From Candidatus Segetimicrobium genomatis (GTDB lineage Bacteria > Sysuimicrobiota > Sysuimicrobiia > Sysuimicrobiales > Segetimicrobiaceae), in NCBI GenBank assembly GCA_005882275.1, contig VBAK01000113.1:1-53921 (forward strand): a stretch of DNA of 53,921 nucleotides, written 5' to 3'. Made by a program: the position numbers and the translations under genes. Shown here piece by piece: positions 40,178 through 49,001 of the stretch (the first letter of the stretch is position 1; the number at the start of each line of letters is the position of its first letter). The notes beneath the pieces were generated by a model, which made no database searches, was not told the DNA's origin, and worked only from the letters and a program-made list of their open reading frames with translations.

Positions 40178-40471
40178 TCACTGAGTGTCCTCGCCCGCGG
40201 CGGTGTTGAGCGGGGCCGTCAACGGCTCTTCGTGCGCCCGGAGGCGCTCTTCCAGGCTGCGGATGTGGCGGATCTGCCGGACGTGGTGGATCAGCGAAGC
40301 CAGGTAGGTCAGCAGCGCTCCCAGGACGCCCGCGCCGACCACAATGAGCGCCAGCGGGCCGGTGATGATCGCCACCTGCATGAAATTGATCGTGACGGTG
40401 CCGAGGTTGCTCAACGCGAAGACCGTCACGACGAGCAGCAGGATCAGCATGCCGACCAGCGCCCCGCCCAT
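40178..40471 (-). CDS. LapA/DUF1049-domain membrane protein
   Basis: 97 aa. Two membrane helices (LVGMLILLLVVTVFALSNLG and IVVGAGVLGALLTYLASLIH) flank the conserved NLGTVTINFMQVAI segment, followed by a charged helix (RHIRSLEERLRAHEE). This is the lipopolysaccharide-assembly LapA (DUF1049) family, which is also common in bacteria without LPS; the role here is therefore unclear. It lies 6 nt downstream of secF, probably in the same transcript. Confidence 0.85.
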   Translation of the reverse strand: MGGALVGMLILLLVVTVFALSNLGTVTINFMQVAIITGPLALIVVGAGVLGALLTYLASLIHHVRQIRHIRSLEERLRAHEEPLTAPLNTAAGEDTQ

Positions 40472-40477
40472 GGCCGT

Positions 40478-41593
40478 CTACCTCCGGCGCCGCCCGCCCC
40501 TGCGACGCCGCCCGCCCCCGCCCGGAGCGCCGGGGTCCGCCGGCACCATCCCGATGTGCCGTTCCCCAGACGCGACGGCGGGCGCCGGCCGGCTCGGGTC
40601 GACTCCCGGGCCAGCGGCCGGCTCGGCCGGGAGACCCGGGGCCGGTTGGACGGCCCGCGCCGGACGGGGGACCTGGCCCCCGCCGCGCCGCCGTTCGGAC
40701 CAGTGGTGCCAGTCGACGAGGATCGGGCTGGCGTTGAAGATCGAGGAGTAGCCGCCGGTCGTTATGGCCACCACCAGGCCGAAGGCCACGTCGCGGATCG
40801 TCTCGCCGCCAAAGACGTAGACCGCCCCGATCGCCAGGACCGCGGTCATGGCGGTGTTAATGGACCGGACGAGGGCCTCGAGCACGCTGCGGTTGACCAG
40901 GTGCTCGAACGGCTCGCGCGTCCGCAGACCGAGATTTTCCCGAATCCGGTCGAAGATGACGATCGTGTCGTTGATGGAGTACCCGGCGACGGTCAGCAGC
41001 ACCGCGAGGAAGCTGCTGTTGACCTCCCGCTGGGAGAGCGCGAACGCGCCGATGACCACCAGCAGATCGTGGAGCAGGGCGACGTCGGCGGCGATGGCGA
41101 AGCGGATCGAATGGAACCGGAACGAGATGAAGACGATCTGTAAAATGAGCCCGACCGCCAGGCCGAAGATCGCGATGTTGCGGAGCTCCGCCCCGATCTC
41201 GGGGCCGACCGTGTCCTGGCGCAGCATGGCGGTGCCGGGGAACCGCGCCGTCACCGCCGCGATGATCGCGTTGGACTGGTTCTGGGTGAGCGGCCGCGTC
41301 CGGATGAACACCTCGGTGTCGCCGGACCGCTGGATGATCGCGTCCTCGAGCTGGAACCGGCTCAGCACCGCCCGGACGTCCCCGACGCTGAACGGCTGGG
41401 TGATCCGCAGTTCGAGCGAGTTGCCCCCGGTGAAGTCGACGCCCCAGTTCAACGCATGGTGATCGCGGACGTGATGGAGGTAGAGGGCGAGGAGCCCGGG
41501 GACGATCACCGCCAGCGACAGCGCGTACCACCACCGCCGCCGGCCGATCAGATCAAACGCGCCGCGGCTCGTCGCGGCGGGCGGGCTGGCCAC
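40478..41593 (-). CDS. secF: Protein translocase subunit SecF
   Basis: 371 aa. It contains the first helix, a periplasmic loop beginning WGVDFTGGNSLELRI, then five helices with the conserved LLTVAGYSINDTIVIFDRIREN. SecF works with SecD to pull exported proteins through the Sec channel using the proton gradient. The last 70 residues are Pro/Arg-rich and extend beyond the family. It is separated from secD by 4 nt. Confidence 0.95.
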   Translation of the reverse strand: MASPPAATSRGAFDLIGRRRWWYALSLAVIVPGLLALYLHHVRDHHALNWGVDFTGGNSLELRITQPFSVGDVRAVLSRFQLEDAIIQRSGDTEVFIRTRPLTQNQSNAIIAAVTARFPGTAMLRQDTVGPEIGAELRNIAIFGLAVGLILQIVFISFRFHSIRFAIAADVALLHDLLVVIGAFALSQREVNSSFLAVLLTVAGYSINDTIVIFDRIRENLGLRTREPFEHLVNRSVLEALVRSINTAMTAVLAIGAVYVFGGETIRDVAFGLVVAITTGGYSSIFNASPILVDWHHWSERRRGGGQVPRPARAVQPAPGLPAEPAAGPGVDPSRPAPAVASGERHIGMVPADPGAPGGGGRRRRGGRRRR

Positions 41594-41597
41594 GCGC

Positions 41598-42974
41598 CTA
41601 CTCCCCCGTGCCCACGGCGGGGGTGGGGCGCCTGCCGGCGCCGGTCTTCGCGAGCGCCTGGACCCACCCGGCGGCCGACGACTCCAGGACGAGGTCGACG
41701 AACACCCGCGTGACGAGGATCGCCGTGAAGATGCTCGTCAGGATCCCCAGGATGAGCGTGACCGCGAATCCGCGGACCGGCCCCGTCCCGAGCCAGAGTA
41801 GCACGGCCGCGCCGATCAGCGTCGTCGTGTTCGAATCGAAGATCGTTACCACCGCCCGGCTCCACCCCGTCCCCACCGCGGTCCGGAGCGTTTTGCCGCT
41901 CCTGAGCTCCTCTTTGACCTTCTCGAAGATGATCACGTTGGCGTCCACCGCCACCCCGAGCGAGAGGATGAACCCGGCGATCCCGGGCAGGGTGAGGGTC
42001 GCGCCGATCAGCGTCAGGAGCGCAAACAGCATCAGCGTGTAGACGCCGAGCGCCAGGTCGGCGAGGATCCCCGGAAAGCGGTAGTACAGCGCCATGAAGA
42101 GCCCCACCAGCACGAAGGCGATGTACCCGGCCCGAAGGCTGCGGTCGATGGAATCGCGTCCCAGCAGCGGACCGACCGTCCGGTTCTCGACCACCTCGAC
42201 CGGGAGCGGCAGCGCGCCGCCGCGCAGCAGCACCGCGAGGTCCCGGGCGGACTCCAGCGTGAACCCGCCCTCGATCACCCCCCGGCCGCCGGGGATCGGG
42301 CTGTTGATGACGGGCGAGCTGATCACCCGGCTGTCCAGCACGATCGTCAAATACTTGCCGATGTTTTTGGTGGTGTAATCCTCGAACTTCTTGGCGGCCG
42401 AACTCCGAAAGGTGAAGGCGACGTTCGGCCGGCCGAACTGGTCGAACTGGGTCCGGGCGTCGATGAGATCCGCGCCGGTGAGGATGATCTTCTTCGGGAC
42501 CTTGGCGGTCGTCTTATTGTCGGGCAGGACGACGGTCTCCGGTCCCGTCCACTCCGCTCCCCGGGGCAGCGAGGTGCTCCCGGTGTCGACGAATTCGAGC
42601 AGCGCGGTCTTGCCGATCAGCTCGATCGCCCGCTGGGGGTTCTCGATCCCCGGCAGCTCCGCCACGATCCGGTCCCGCCCCTGCCGGGTGATCACCGGCT
42701 CGGCCACCCCCAGCTGGTCGATCCGGTTGCGGATCACCTTCAGCACCCCGTCCATCGCATCGTTGCTGATCGGGGTCTCGGGCGTCGCCTTGGCCTGCAG
42801 GACGATGTGGCTTCCGCCCCTGAGGTCCAGGCCGAGGTTCATGTGGAGGCGGGGCGTCTGAAACCGGGGGGTCGTCGGTCCGCCGGGAAATGCCACGGGC
42901 TCGAACGCAATCAGAAACGCCGCGGCCGCGATGAGGAGGATCCCCAGAAGCCGTACCGGGTGACCGAGCTTCAC
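41598..42974 (-). CDS. secD: Protein translocase subunit SecD
   Basis: 458 aa. It has a signal-anchor helix (LLGILLIAAAAFLIAFEP), LGLDLRGGSHIVLQA, the P1 loop (VAELPGIENPQRAIELIGKT), and the membrane half with LPGIAGFILSLGVAVDANVI and FEKVKEELR. GTG 42974 was chosen: GGAGGAGAGAGG is upstream and residues before it are not conserved. A consensus promoter drives secD-secF. Length is near the shorter SecD forms. Confidence 0.95.
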   Translation of the reverse strand: MKLGHPVRLLGILLIAAAAFLIAFEPVAFPGGPTTPRFQTPRLHMNLGLDLRGGSHIVLQAKATPETPISNDAMDGVLKVIRNRIDQLGVAEPVITRQGRDRIVAELPGIENPQRAIELIGKTALLEFVDTGSTSLPRGAEWTGPETVVLPDNKTTAKVPKKIILTGADLIDARTQFDQFGRPNVAFTFRSSAAKKFEDYTTKNIGKYLTIVLDSRVISSPVINSPIPGGRGVIEGGFTLESARDLAVLLRGGALPLPVEVVENRTVGPLLGRDSIDRSLRAGYIAFVLVGLFMALYYRFPGILADLALGVYTLMLFALLTLIGATLTLPGIAGFILSLGVAVDANVIIFEKVKEELRSGKTLRTAVGTGWSRAVVTIFDSNTTTLIGAAVLLWLGTGPVRGFAVTLILGILTSIFTAILVTRVFVDLVLESSAAGWVQALAKTGAGRRPTPAVGTGE

Positions 42975-43025
42975 CGACCTCTCTCCTCCGCGAGAAACAA
43001 AAAAAGCCCTGCGGCGCCGCGCACC

Positions 43026-43055
43026 ATTATATCGGCCGCCCCCGTGCGATGTCAA
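43026..43055 (-). promoter_or_regulatory. Promoter of the secD-secF operon
   Basis: Perfect TTGACA (43055-43050), 18-bp spacer, perfect TATAAT (43031-43026). The leader holds the short palindrome GCGGCGCCGC and a T7 run (minus strand, about 43017-43000), then the secD ribosome site. Confidence 0.85.
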
Positions 43056-43087
43056 CGATCGCCTCTGCGTGCCGTGTGTTCCACGTC

Positions 43088-43110
43088 CGTGTGGAGTCCC
43101 CGCAGGGGGG
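43088..43110 (+). repeat. Palindromic repeat, copy D (intergenic)
   Basis: TGTGGAGTCCCCGCAGGGGG on the plus strand, between the secD promoter and the prepilin gene. It is the only copy outside coding sequence. Confidence 0.6.
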
Positions 43111-43186
43111 ACGCCGGCCGCGTTTCGCCCGGGCTGTCTTCTGTCCGCGCAATTGGGGCATGTATAGGGATCGGGGGAGTGGTGTC

Positions 43187-43645
43187 ATGGCACGCGCGTC
43201 GGGACCGGGGAGCAGGCGTCGTCAGCGTCCACGCGTCGGTGGGGCGAGGGGATTCACGCTCATCGAGATCATCGTGGGCATGACGGTGTTCCTGGCGATC
43301 TCCTTCGCCCTGCTTCAGGTGTTCATGAACGGCGCGACCTACGCCAACCGGTCCGACACCAAATCAGCCGCGACGAGCCTGGCCGGACAGATCATCGAGC
43401 AGATCAAGGCGAGCCCGAACCCGTACGCGATGGTCGGCTTCACGAATATCGCCCGGACCCCTCTGCCGCTCCCGGCGCCGTACACCGGCGTCTTGAATCC
43501 CTCTCCACACACGTTCCAGGTCTCCGTCACCGTGACGCCGGACAACAACCTCAACATGATCACGGTGACGGTCAGCGTCTACCGCCCGACCGACCCCGAC
43601 GGCACACCCCTGGTGACCGAATCCACGGTGCTCGACGCGCAGTAA
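43187..43645 (+). CDS. Type IV prepilin-like protein
   Basis: 152 aa. A basic leader ends in GGARG, followed by FTLIEIIVGMTVFLAISFAL: cleavage after Gly22 leaves Phe+1 and Glu+5, the prepilin peptidase and assembly signature. The rest is a PulG/PilV-like beta domain (TFQVSVTVTPDNNLNMITVT). It would be a minor pilin or pseudopilin. ATG 43187 has GGGGGAG 7 nt upstream. The riboswitch-controlled PilX-like gene follows 290 nt downstream on the same strand. Confidence 0.9.
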   Translation: MARASGPGSRRRQRPRVGGARGFTLIEIIVGMTVFLAISFALLQVFMNGATYANRSDTKSAATSLAGQIIEQIKASPNPYAMVGFTNIARTPLPLPAPYTGVLNPSPHTFQVSVTVTPDNNLNMITVTVSVYRPTDPDGTPLVTESTVLDAQ

Positions 43646-43673
43646 GGCCCGTCGAAGCCTAGAGGCGCCCTCA

Positions 43674-43735
43674 GGGACGCGCGCGGAAGTTTCGTGGCAT
43701 TTTCCTGAACGATTCCTCGAAGATCCGCGCGTCCC
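43674..43735 (+). other. Long inverted repeat downstream of the prepilin gene
   Basis: GGGACGCGCG (43674-43683) pairs with CGCGCGTCCC (43726-43735), extended by CGGA/TCCG with a 2-nt bulge. No T-run follows, but it could end the prepilin transcript or stabilise its 3' end. Between it and the riboswitch nothing else was found. Confidence 0.45.
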
Positions 43736-43820
43736 CCCCCAAACGATGCCCACCAGACGCGGGGGGGCCGGGCGCCTGCACGTCTTCCTCCTGGGGACGC
43801 GGGGCATACAAAGGAAGTGA

Positions 43821-43905
43821 AGGGACCTCACGAAAAGGCAAACCCGGAGCAATCCGGGGACGCAAAGCGACAGAGCCACACACAGCGTGGCTGGCTGCGC
43901 TGCCG
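43821..43905 (+). promoter_or_regulatory. Cyclic-di-GMP-I (GEMM) riboswitch aptamer
   Basis: The core matches the GEMM-I consensus: CACGAAAAGGCAAACC, the stem CCGGA-GCAA-TCCGG with a GNRA tetraloop, GGGACGCAAAGC, then a second arm containing AGCCACACACAGCGTGGCT and GGCTGCGCTGCCGA, which holds the tetraloop receptor side. Both ligand-contact segments (GGCAAACC, GACGCAAAGC) are intact. It should sense c-di-GMP and control the PilX-like gene directly downstream. Consensus comparison was by eye; Rfam RF01051 would confirm. Confidence 0.93.
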
Positions 43906-43906
43906 A

Positions 43907-43937
43907 AAGAGGGCCACCGACAGGAGGTGGGCCTCTT
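43907..43937 (+). promoter_or_regulatory. Riboswitch expression platform: hairpin covering the ribosome site
   Basis: AAGAGGGCCACC (43907-43918) can pair with GGTGGGCCTCTT (43926-43937) with one mismatch. AGGAGG (43922-43927) is in the loop and 3' arm, and the TTG start (43936) in the last base pairs. The hairpin would hide both. Confidence 0.7.
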
Positions 43938-45972
43938 GATATTTTCTGAGACGCGTTCCCCGCGGGGCGAACGGGGGCTCGTGATGATGACGCTCCTCAG
44001 CGTCACGCTCGTGCTCACGTTGCTCGCGGCGCTCATGCTGTTCCTGGTCGGCAAAGAGACCGCGGTGAGCGGGCTCAGGCTGACCGGGCAGAAGAGCCTC
44101 TACATCGCCGAGGGTGGGGCGGCCCAGGCCCGCGCCGCGCTGATGGCCTACGTCGGCGCCTATCCGACCGGGTTCACCACCGTGGATCCCTCGCTCCTGC
44201 CGGCGACCGTGCGCGGCTGGTATAACAACGGCGTGGCGCAGAACCCGTTGGCTCTCCTGAACTACCTGGTGGTGGACGGCCAGCGGCTCATCAGCCCGGT
44301 CCCTCTGACCACGTCCAGCCCGGCGGCGACGTTCCAGATCAATTGGGGCCTCTCCACCGCGCACCTCAAGCTGCAGTACGGCGGCGCGCCGGCGAACACG
44401 CTGGGGGACGGGACGTACACCGCCACGGTGACGCTGGCGCCCAAAGTCACGCCGGATCCCTCGTGCACGGGGAGGCCGTGCGCCGTCCACCTGGTCGCCG
44501 GGACCGCCTCCTCCTATGAGATCTTCTACACATACACGATCACGAGCATCGGGAGCCTCCCCCCCTCCTGGCGGCGGGAGGTCAAGTATACCGGCAACTT
44601 CAGCGTCTACCTCCAGGCGCAGTCCTTCGCCCGGTACGCGCTGTTCACGGACACCCACACCGATGCGAACGGCAACCCGGTCTGGTTTGCCAATCCCACG
44701 ACCTTCAGCGGTCCCGTGTACACGAACGGCGAGTTCCGGTTCTACCAGTTCCCAACCTTCACCAGCACCGTGCAGAGCGCCAGCCCCAAGGCCTGGTACT
44801 ACAACAATGGAAACAACGTCGAGCTCGCCGCCGTCGAGAACGTGCGCAACGGGACCAGGGTCGACGCGGCGCTGGCGCCTCCGGCCCCCACTCCCCAGGC
44901 CGCGGCCCCGGCCAACTTTACGCTCGGCGCGCCGACCGTCCCATTCCCGTCCGACGCGTACAACCAGCAGGGGGTCGCGATCGGGCTGCCCCCGGGGAAC
45001 TACGCCCAGGTGACGCCGGCCCAGATCGACGCCGCGATCCCGGAGCTGAAGGGGACGGGGACCGTCCCGAACGGCATCTATGTGCCGGTGACCGACGCGG
45101 CCGGCGACTGCGTGTCGGATCCCAACATCAATCAGATGCTCGGCGGCGTGTACGTGCAGGGCGACCTGGACAGCCTCACCATGAGCGTCGGGGGGCCCAT
45201 GAACAGCCAGGCCGTGTACACGCTCACGCAGGGAAAGGTGACCGCCACCGTGACGGTCGACCGCGCCCTGAACCAGACCACCGTGACCATGATCGACGAT
45301 AAGGGGAACAACGCGTGGCCTCAGCCGTCCAACCAGAACGGCTGCCCCGGTCTTCCCCAGGGGCCGATGACGCGGCGCTTCACGAGCGTGCCCAAGGGAT
45401 GGCAGGGGCCCGGCAACGATAACGGGGCCATCCTCTACGTCCAGGGACAGATCAACTCGCTCAGCGGAACCCTCCAGCAGAACGAGCAGACGACGGTTGC
45501 GGCCTCGGGGACGATCACCATCCAGGGCAACGTCCAGTACCAGACCCCGCCGAACCCGTCGGATCCGACGTCGAACCCGTTGAACATCCTGGGCCTGTTC
45601 TCGTCCGGCGGGGATATCGTCATCGGACAATACGCCCCGGACAACGTGATCATTCAGGCAGTCTTGATGGCCGGGACGTCGGGAAGCGCCTACAAGAGCG
45701 TGGTGACCGTCAAGAACTACAGCGCGGGGCAGCCCCGCGGCACGGCGAACCTCCTCGGCGGCATCATCGAGAAATACTACGGCGCCTTCGGACAGCTGAA
45801 CTCCCAGGGCGGGGTGCAGTCGGGATACGGGCGCAATTTCACGTACGACACACGGATGAGCCGCGGCTTCGCGCCCCCCTTCTACCCCGGGACGAGTAAC
45901 TTCCAGATCGCTCAGGGGTCCGGCCATATCGCGGGTGTGAAACCGATCTGGAGTGAAGTCGCGCCGCCGTAG
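43936..45972 (+). CDS. PilX-like pilus assembly protein (DUF4900-like C-terminal part)
   Basis: 678 aa. A short basic start (FSETRSPRGERG) leads into one membrane helix (LVMMTLLSVTLVLTLLAALM, about residues 16-36), as in PilX_N proteins, followed by Gly-Lys-Glu and a coiled stretch (LYIAEGGAAQARAAL). A large Thr/Asn/Pro-rich beta region follows; ARYALFTDTHTDANGNPVWF with FSGPVYTNGEFRF resembles DUF4900. TTG 43936 has AGGAGG 8 nt upstream; GTG 43927 is less likely because it overlaps that site. It may be a minor pilin or pilus-tip adhesin. Regulation by c-di-GMP is inferred from the riboswitch. Confidence 0.85.
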   Translation: MIFSETRSPRGERGLVMMTLLSVTLVLTLLAALMLFLVGKETAVSGLRLTGQKSLYIAEGGAAQARAALMAYVGAYPTGFTTVDPSLLPATVRGWYNNGVAQNPLALLNYLVVDGQRLISPVPLTTSSPAATFQINWGLSTAHLKLQYGGAPANTLGDGTYTATVTLAPKVTPDPSCTGRPCAVHLVAGTASSYEIFYTYTITSIGSLPPSWRREVKYTGNFSVYLQAQSFARYALFTDTHTDANGNPVWFANPTTFSGPVYTNGEFRFYQFPTFTSTVQSASPKAWYYNNGNNVELAAVENVRNGTRVDAALAPPAPTPQAAAPANFTLGAPTVPFPSDAYNQQGVAIGLPPGNYAQVTPAQIDAAIPELKGTGTVPNGIYVPVTDAAGDCVSDPNINQMLGGVYVQGDLDSLTMSVGGPMNSQAVYTLTQGKVTATVTVDRALNQTTVTMIDDKGNNAWPQPSNQNGCPGLPQGPMTRRFTSVPKGWQGPGNDNGAILYVQGQINSLSGTLQQNEQTTVAASGTITIQGNVQYQTPPNPSDPTSNPLNILGLFSSGGDIVIGQYAPDNVIIQAVLMAGTSGSAYKSVVTVKNYSAGQPRGTANLLGGIIEKYYGAFGQLNSQGGVQSGYGRNFTYDTRMSRGFAPPFYPGTSNFQIAQGSGHIAGVKPIWSEVAPP

Positions 45973-46008
45973 GCCGCGCGCCCGTCCGGCGGATGCGTGG
46001 GGGCGGGG

Positions 46009-46947
46009 TCAGACCACCGGGAGGGGCGGCCGGAACGGATCGCGGCGGGCCGCCTGACGGCCGCGGGGGAGATCCCCCTCGTGGCCCGGCGCGGGCCGGT
46101 AGTGGCGTTCGAAAAACCGCAGGGCGCCCTCCGTCAGCAGATGGTAATAGGTCGAGAAGACCCCGCGGGCCTCGGTTCCGGTCCACCGCTCCGGCAGCAG
46201 GTCTTGGGGAAGCCCCGGATCGATGAACAGGAATTTCCGAAACGCGTGCACGAGCCGGGTCTTTTCCACAAAGCACGTCGCATCGGTCGGCCCCTCCCCG
46301 CCGGGCGGGGCCGGCGTCTCCGCGCCCGGCGCGGCCGCTCCCCCGGCGGCACGCGCGCGGTGGCGGTCGAGCCGCGGCCGCCACTCCGCGACGAACTCGG
46401 CGTAGGCGGCGTCGATCGCCCGCAGATCCCAGCAGCGGGCCGCCAGCCGGGCGTCAGGGGTCGGGCCGTCGTGATCGGCGGTGAACATCTCGCACCGGCC
46501 GGTCAGGCCGTAGCGCTCCGCGAGCGACGCGGTCCGATCGAACAGGTCGGTGGGCGTCAGGTAGACGCCGCGGGACAGCGCGGCAAACCCCATCCAGGCC
46601 AGTTCCCGGCGGAGCCGGTCCCGGCGCTTCCGGTCGCGTTCGGAGGCGGCGACGGTGAGGATCCGCCAGCGGCCGTCCCACCGCTCCGGGTGCAGCTTGA
46701 AGATCCGCTGCGCCGCCTCGTCGATCCGCGCCTGCCCTCGCGCCGAGAGCGCGTAGTAGCTGGACCGCCCGGACCGGCTCGCGGCGAGCCACCCCTGCCG
46801 GGTCATGCGCGACACGGCCGCCCGCACGGCCGGCGGGGTACACCCCAGTTCCGCCATCAACGCGATGAGGCTGCCGATCCAGATCGTGCTCCCGTAGTGG
46901 CGCACATAGTCGCCGTAGAGCGTGAAGAGCATCGACCTGGCCTGCAT
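46009..46947 (-). CDS. paaX: PaaX-family transcriptional repressor
   Basis: 312 aa. The N-terminal winged helix (SMLFTLYGDYVRHYGSTIWI, then CTPPAVRAAVSRMTRQGWL) and the central PaaX domain (RWRILTVAASERDRKRRDRL, LRRELAWMGFAALSRGVYL) are clear, with FRKFLFIDPGLPQDLLPERW in the C-terminal domain. PaaX represses phenylacetate genes until phenylacetyl-CoA binds. It lies 8 nt after the thiolase stop, as the last gene of the paa cluster. An insertion of about 25 Ala/Pro residues separates the middle and C-terminal domains. Confidence 0.93.
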   Translation of the reverse strand: MQARSMLFTLYGDYVRHYGSTIWIGSLIALMAELGCTPPAVRAAVSRMTRQGWLAASRSGRSSYYALSARGQARIDEAAQRIFKLHPERWDGRWRILTVAASERDRKRRDRLRRELAWMGFAALSRGVYLTPTDLFDRTASLAERYGLTGRCEMFTADHDGPTPDARLAARCWDLRAIDAAYAEFVAEWRPRLDRHRARAAGGAAAPGAETPAPPGGEGPTDATCFVEKTRLVHAFRKFLFIDPGLPQDLLPERWTGTEARGVFSTYYHLLTEGALRFFERHYRPAPGHEGDLPRGRQAARRDPFRPPLPVV

Positions 46948-46955
46948 GGGCCTCG

Positions 46956-48155
46956 CTAGCCGGCGTCCACGATCGTCGCGATCCCCTGGCCGACCCCGAT
47001 GCACATCGTGGCGAGCCCCCACCGCGCGGACGAGCGGCGCATCTCGTGGAGGAGCGTGACCAGGATGCGCGCGCCGCTGGCCCCGATCGGGTGGCCCAGC
47101 GCGATCGCCCCGCCGTTGGGGTTGAGGCGCGAGCGGTCGATCCCGAGGTCCCGCACGCAGGCGAGGACCTGGGAGGCGAACGCTTCGTTGAGCTCGATCA
47201 CCTCCATCTCGTCGATCCGCTTCCCGGCCCGCGCCAGGGCCTTGCGGGTCGCGGGGACGGGCCCGATGCCCATGTACGACGGATCGACGCCGGCGATCCC
47301 GGCCGCGGCGATCCGGGCGATCGGCCGGCGGCCCTCGCGCTCCGCCCACTCCGCGGAGGCCACGAGCAGCGCGGCCGCCCCGTCGTTGATCCCCGACGAG
47401 TTCCCCGCGGTCACGGTGCCCCCGGGGCGAAACGCCGGCCGCAGCGCGGCCAGCCGCTCGAGCGTCGTGTCCGGCCGGGGGTGCTCGTCCGTCTCGACGA
47501 CCGCCGGCGCGCCCCGCGGGCGCGGGATCGTCACCGGCACGATCTCCTCGGCGAACCGCCCCGCGCCCATCGCGGCGGCGGCCCGCTGCTGGCTCTCCAG
47601 CGCGTAGGCGTCCTGGTCTTCCCGCGAGATCCCGTACCGCTCCGCGACGTTCTCGGCGGTCTCGCCCATGCTGTAGAGCGGGTAGGTCTCCGCCAGCCTG
47701 GGGTTGGGAAATCGCCAGCCGATCGTCGTGTCCTGCAGGACGATGGGGCCCCGCGGGAACGCGTCCTCGGGCGAGCCCATGACGTAGGGAGCCCGGGTCA
47801 TGCTTTCGACCCCGCCGGCGATGTAGACATCGCCGAGGCCGGCGGCGATCGCCTGCGCGGCGGCGTGCACCGCCTGCATCCCGGACCCGCACAGCCGGTT
47901 CACCGTCTGCCCGGGGACGTCCGGAGGGAGCCCGGCCAGGAGCACGGCCATCCGGGCGATGTTGCGGTTGTCCTCGCCCGCCTGATTGGCGCACCCCAGG
48001 ATGACATCCTCGATCGTGGCCGGGTCGAGCCCGCCCCGCCGCACGATCGCCTGGACCACGTGCGCGGCCAGATCGTCGGGACGCACGTTCCGCAGCGCGC
48101 CGGCGTATCGCCCGATCGGGGTGCGAATCGCATCCAGGATCACCGCATCACGCAT
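46956..48155 (-). CDS. Thiolase, 3-oxoadipyl-CoA/acetyl-CoA acyltransferase (PaaJ/PcaF-like)
   Basis: 399 aa. Catalytic residues: nucleophile Cys89 in VNRLCGSGMQAVH, His in NPNGGAIALGHPIGASGARI, and the second Cys in ATMCIGVGQG. MGSPEDAFPRG and NVAERYGISREDQDAYAL are typical of the PaaJ/PcaF branch, which cleaves 3-oxoadipyl-CoA to succinyl-CoA and acetyl-CoA. Specificity is inferred from the neighbouring paaX, paaG and paaF. GGAGGG precedes ATG 48155. Confidence 0.93.
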   Translation of the reverse strand: MRDAVILDAIRTPIGRYAGALRNVRPDDLAAHVVQAIVRRGGLDPATIEDVILGCANQAGEDNRNIARMAVLLAGLPPDVPGQTVNRLCGSGMQAVHAAAQAIAAGLGDVYIAGGVESMTRAPYVMGSPEDAFPRGPIVLQDTTIGWRFPNPRLAETYPLYSMGETAENVAERYGISREDQDAYALESQQRAAAAMGAGRFAEEIVPVTIPRPRGAPAVVETDEHPRPDTTLERLAALRPAFRPGGTVTAGNSSGINDGAAALLVASAEWAEREGRRPIARIAAAGIAGVDPSYMGIGPVPATRKALARAGKRIDEMEVIELNEAFASQVLACVRDLGIDRSRLNPNGGAIALGHPIGASGARILVTLLHEMRRSSARWGLATMCIGVGQGIATIVDAG

Positions 48156-48224
48156 GCCGAGCCCTCCACCCCGCGGAGCCTTCCGTGGCCCCGCGCCTCC
48201 CCGCCCCCTCCGGCCGCGGGGCGC

Positions 48225-49001
48225 TCATCGCCCGGTGTAGGCGGGCGGCCGCTTGGCCAGGAACGCCGCGACGCCTTCCCGGTGGTCGTCCGTCCGGCTG
48301 GCGACCTCTTGAAGGTGCGCCTCGTAGTCCAACGCTCCCTCGAGATCGCCGGCCAGCGCGTGGTTCACGCCCCGCTTGATCAGCCCGAAGGTCCGGGTGG
48401 GGCCCGCGGCCAGCCGCAGCGCCCATTCCCGCGCGCGCGGCATCAGGTCGTCGTGCGGCACCACCCGGTTGACCAGCCCCAGGCGCTCGGCCGCCGGGGC
48501 ATCGATCGGATCCGCGAAGAACATCATTTCCAGCGCCCGCCCCACCCCGACCAGCCGCGGGAGCAGCCACGTGCCCCCGGAGTCGGGGATCAGCCCGATC
48601 TTGGAGAACGCCTCGATGAACGTCGCCCGGTCCGACGCGATCCGGAGATCGGCGGCCAGCGCCAGGTTGCACCCGGCTCCGGCGGCCACCCCGTTGACCG
48701 CCGCGATCACCGGCTTCTCCATGGTTCGGATCTTCGCGACGATCTTATTGTAGCGCGTTCGCAGCAGGTCCCCCACCCTGGTGTGCCCCGGCGACTGCTC
48801 GCGCAGGTCGGCGCCGGCGCAGAACCCGCGGCCCGCCGCCGTCAGCAGCACGCACCGGACCTCCGGGGACCGCTCCGCGTCGCGGAGGGCCTCGTCGAGA
48901 TCATCCCCCATCTGGGCGTTGATGGCGTTGAGGACATCCGGCCGGTTCAGGGTGAGGATCCGTGCGCCTCCCTGGGTCTCCGCCAGCAGCGTCTCATACA
49001 T
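48225..49001 (-). CDS. paaG: Enoyl-CoA hydratase/isomerase, PaaG-like
   Basis: 258 aa crotonase-fold protein. The oxyanion motif GFCAGADLRE is present. In the active site the first hydratase Glu is replaced (NGVAAGAGCNLALAAD), while the second acid is Asp in IGLIPDSGGTWLLPRLVG. This matches PaaG, the isomerase that converts the epoxide of phenylacetyl-CoA to an oxepin. ATG 49001 fits the family start; a longer frame to 49061 is not conserved. It overlaps the UDG gene stop by 8 nt. Confidence 0.9.
   Translation of the reverse strand: MYETLLAETQGGARILTLNRPDVLNAINAQMGDDLDEALRDAERSPEVRCVLLTAAGRGFCAGADLREQSPGHTRVGDLLRTRYNKIVAKIRTMEKPVIAAVNGVAAGAGCNLALAADLRIASDRATFIEAFSKIGLIPDSGGTWLLPRLVGVGRALEMMFFADPIDAPAAERLGLVNRVVPHDDLMPRAREWALRLAAGPTRTFGLIKRGVNHALAGDLEGALDYEAHLQEVASRTDDHREGVAAFLAKRPPAYTGR

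Noticed and set aside
37136..41143. 1335-codon open frame on the plus strand opposite recJ and secF
   Set aside because: It is antisense to clearly conserved genes, is rich in Arg/Gly/Pro and shows no domain; high GC keeps the opposite frame open.
43828..45927. 699-codon minus-strand open frame opposite the PilX-like gene
   Set aside because: The plus strand has the riboswitch, ribosome site and a PilX-type helix; the minus frame is low-complexity.
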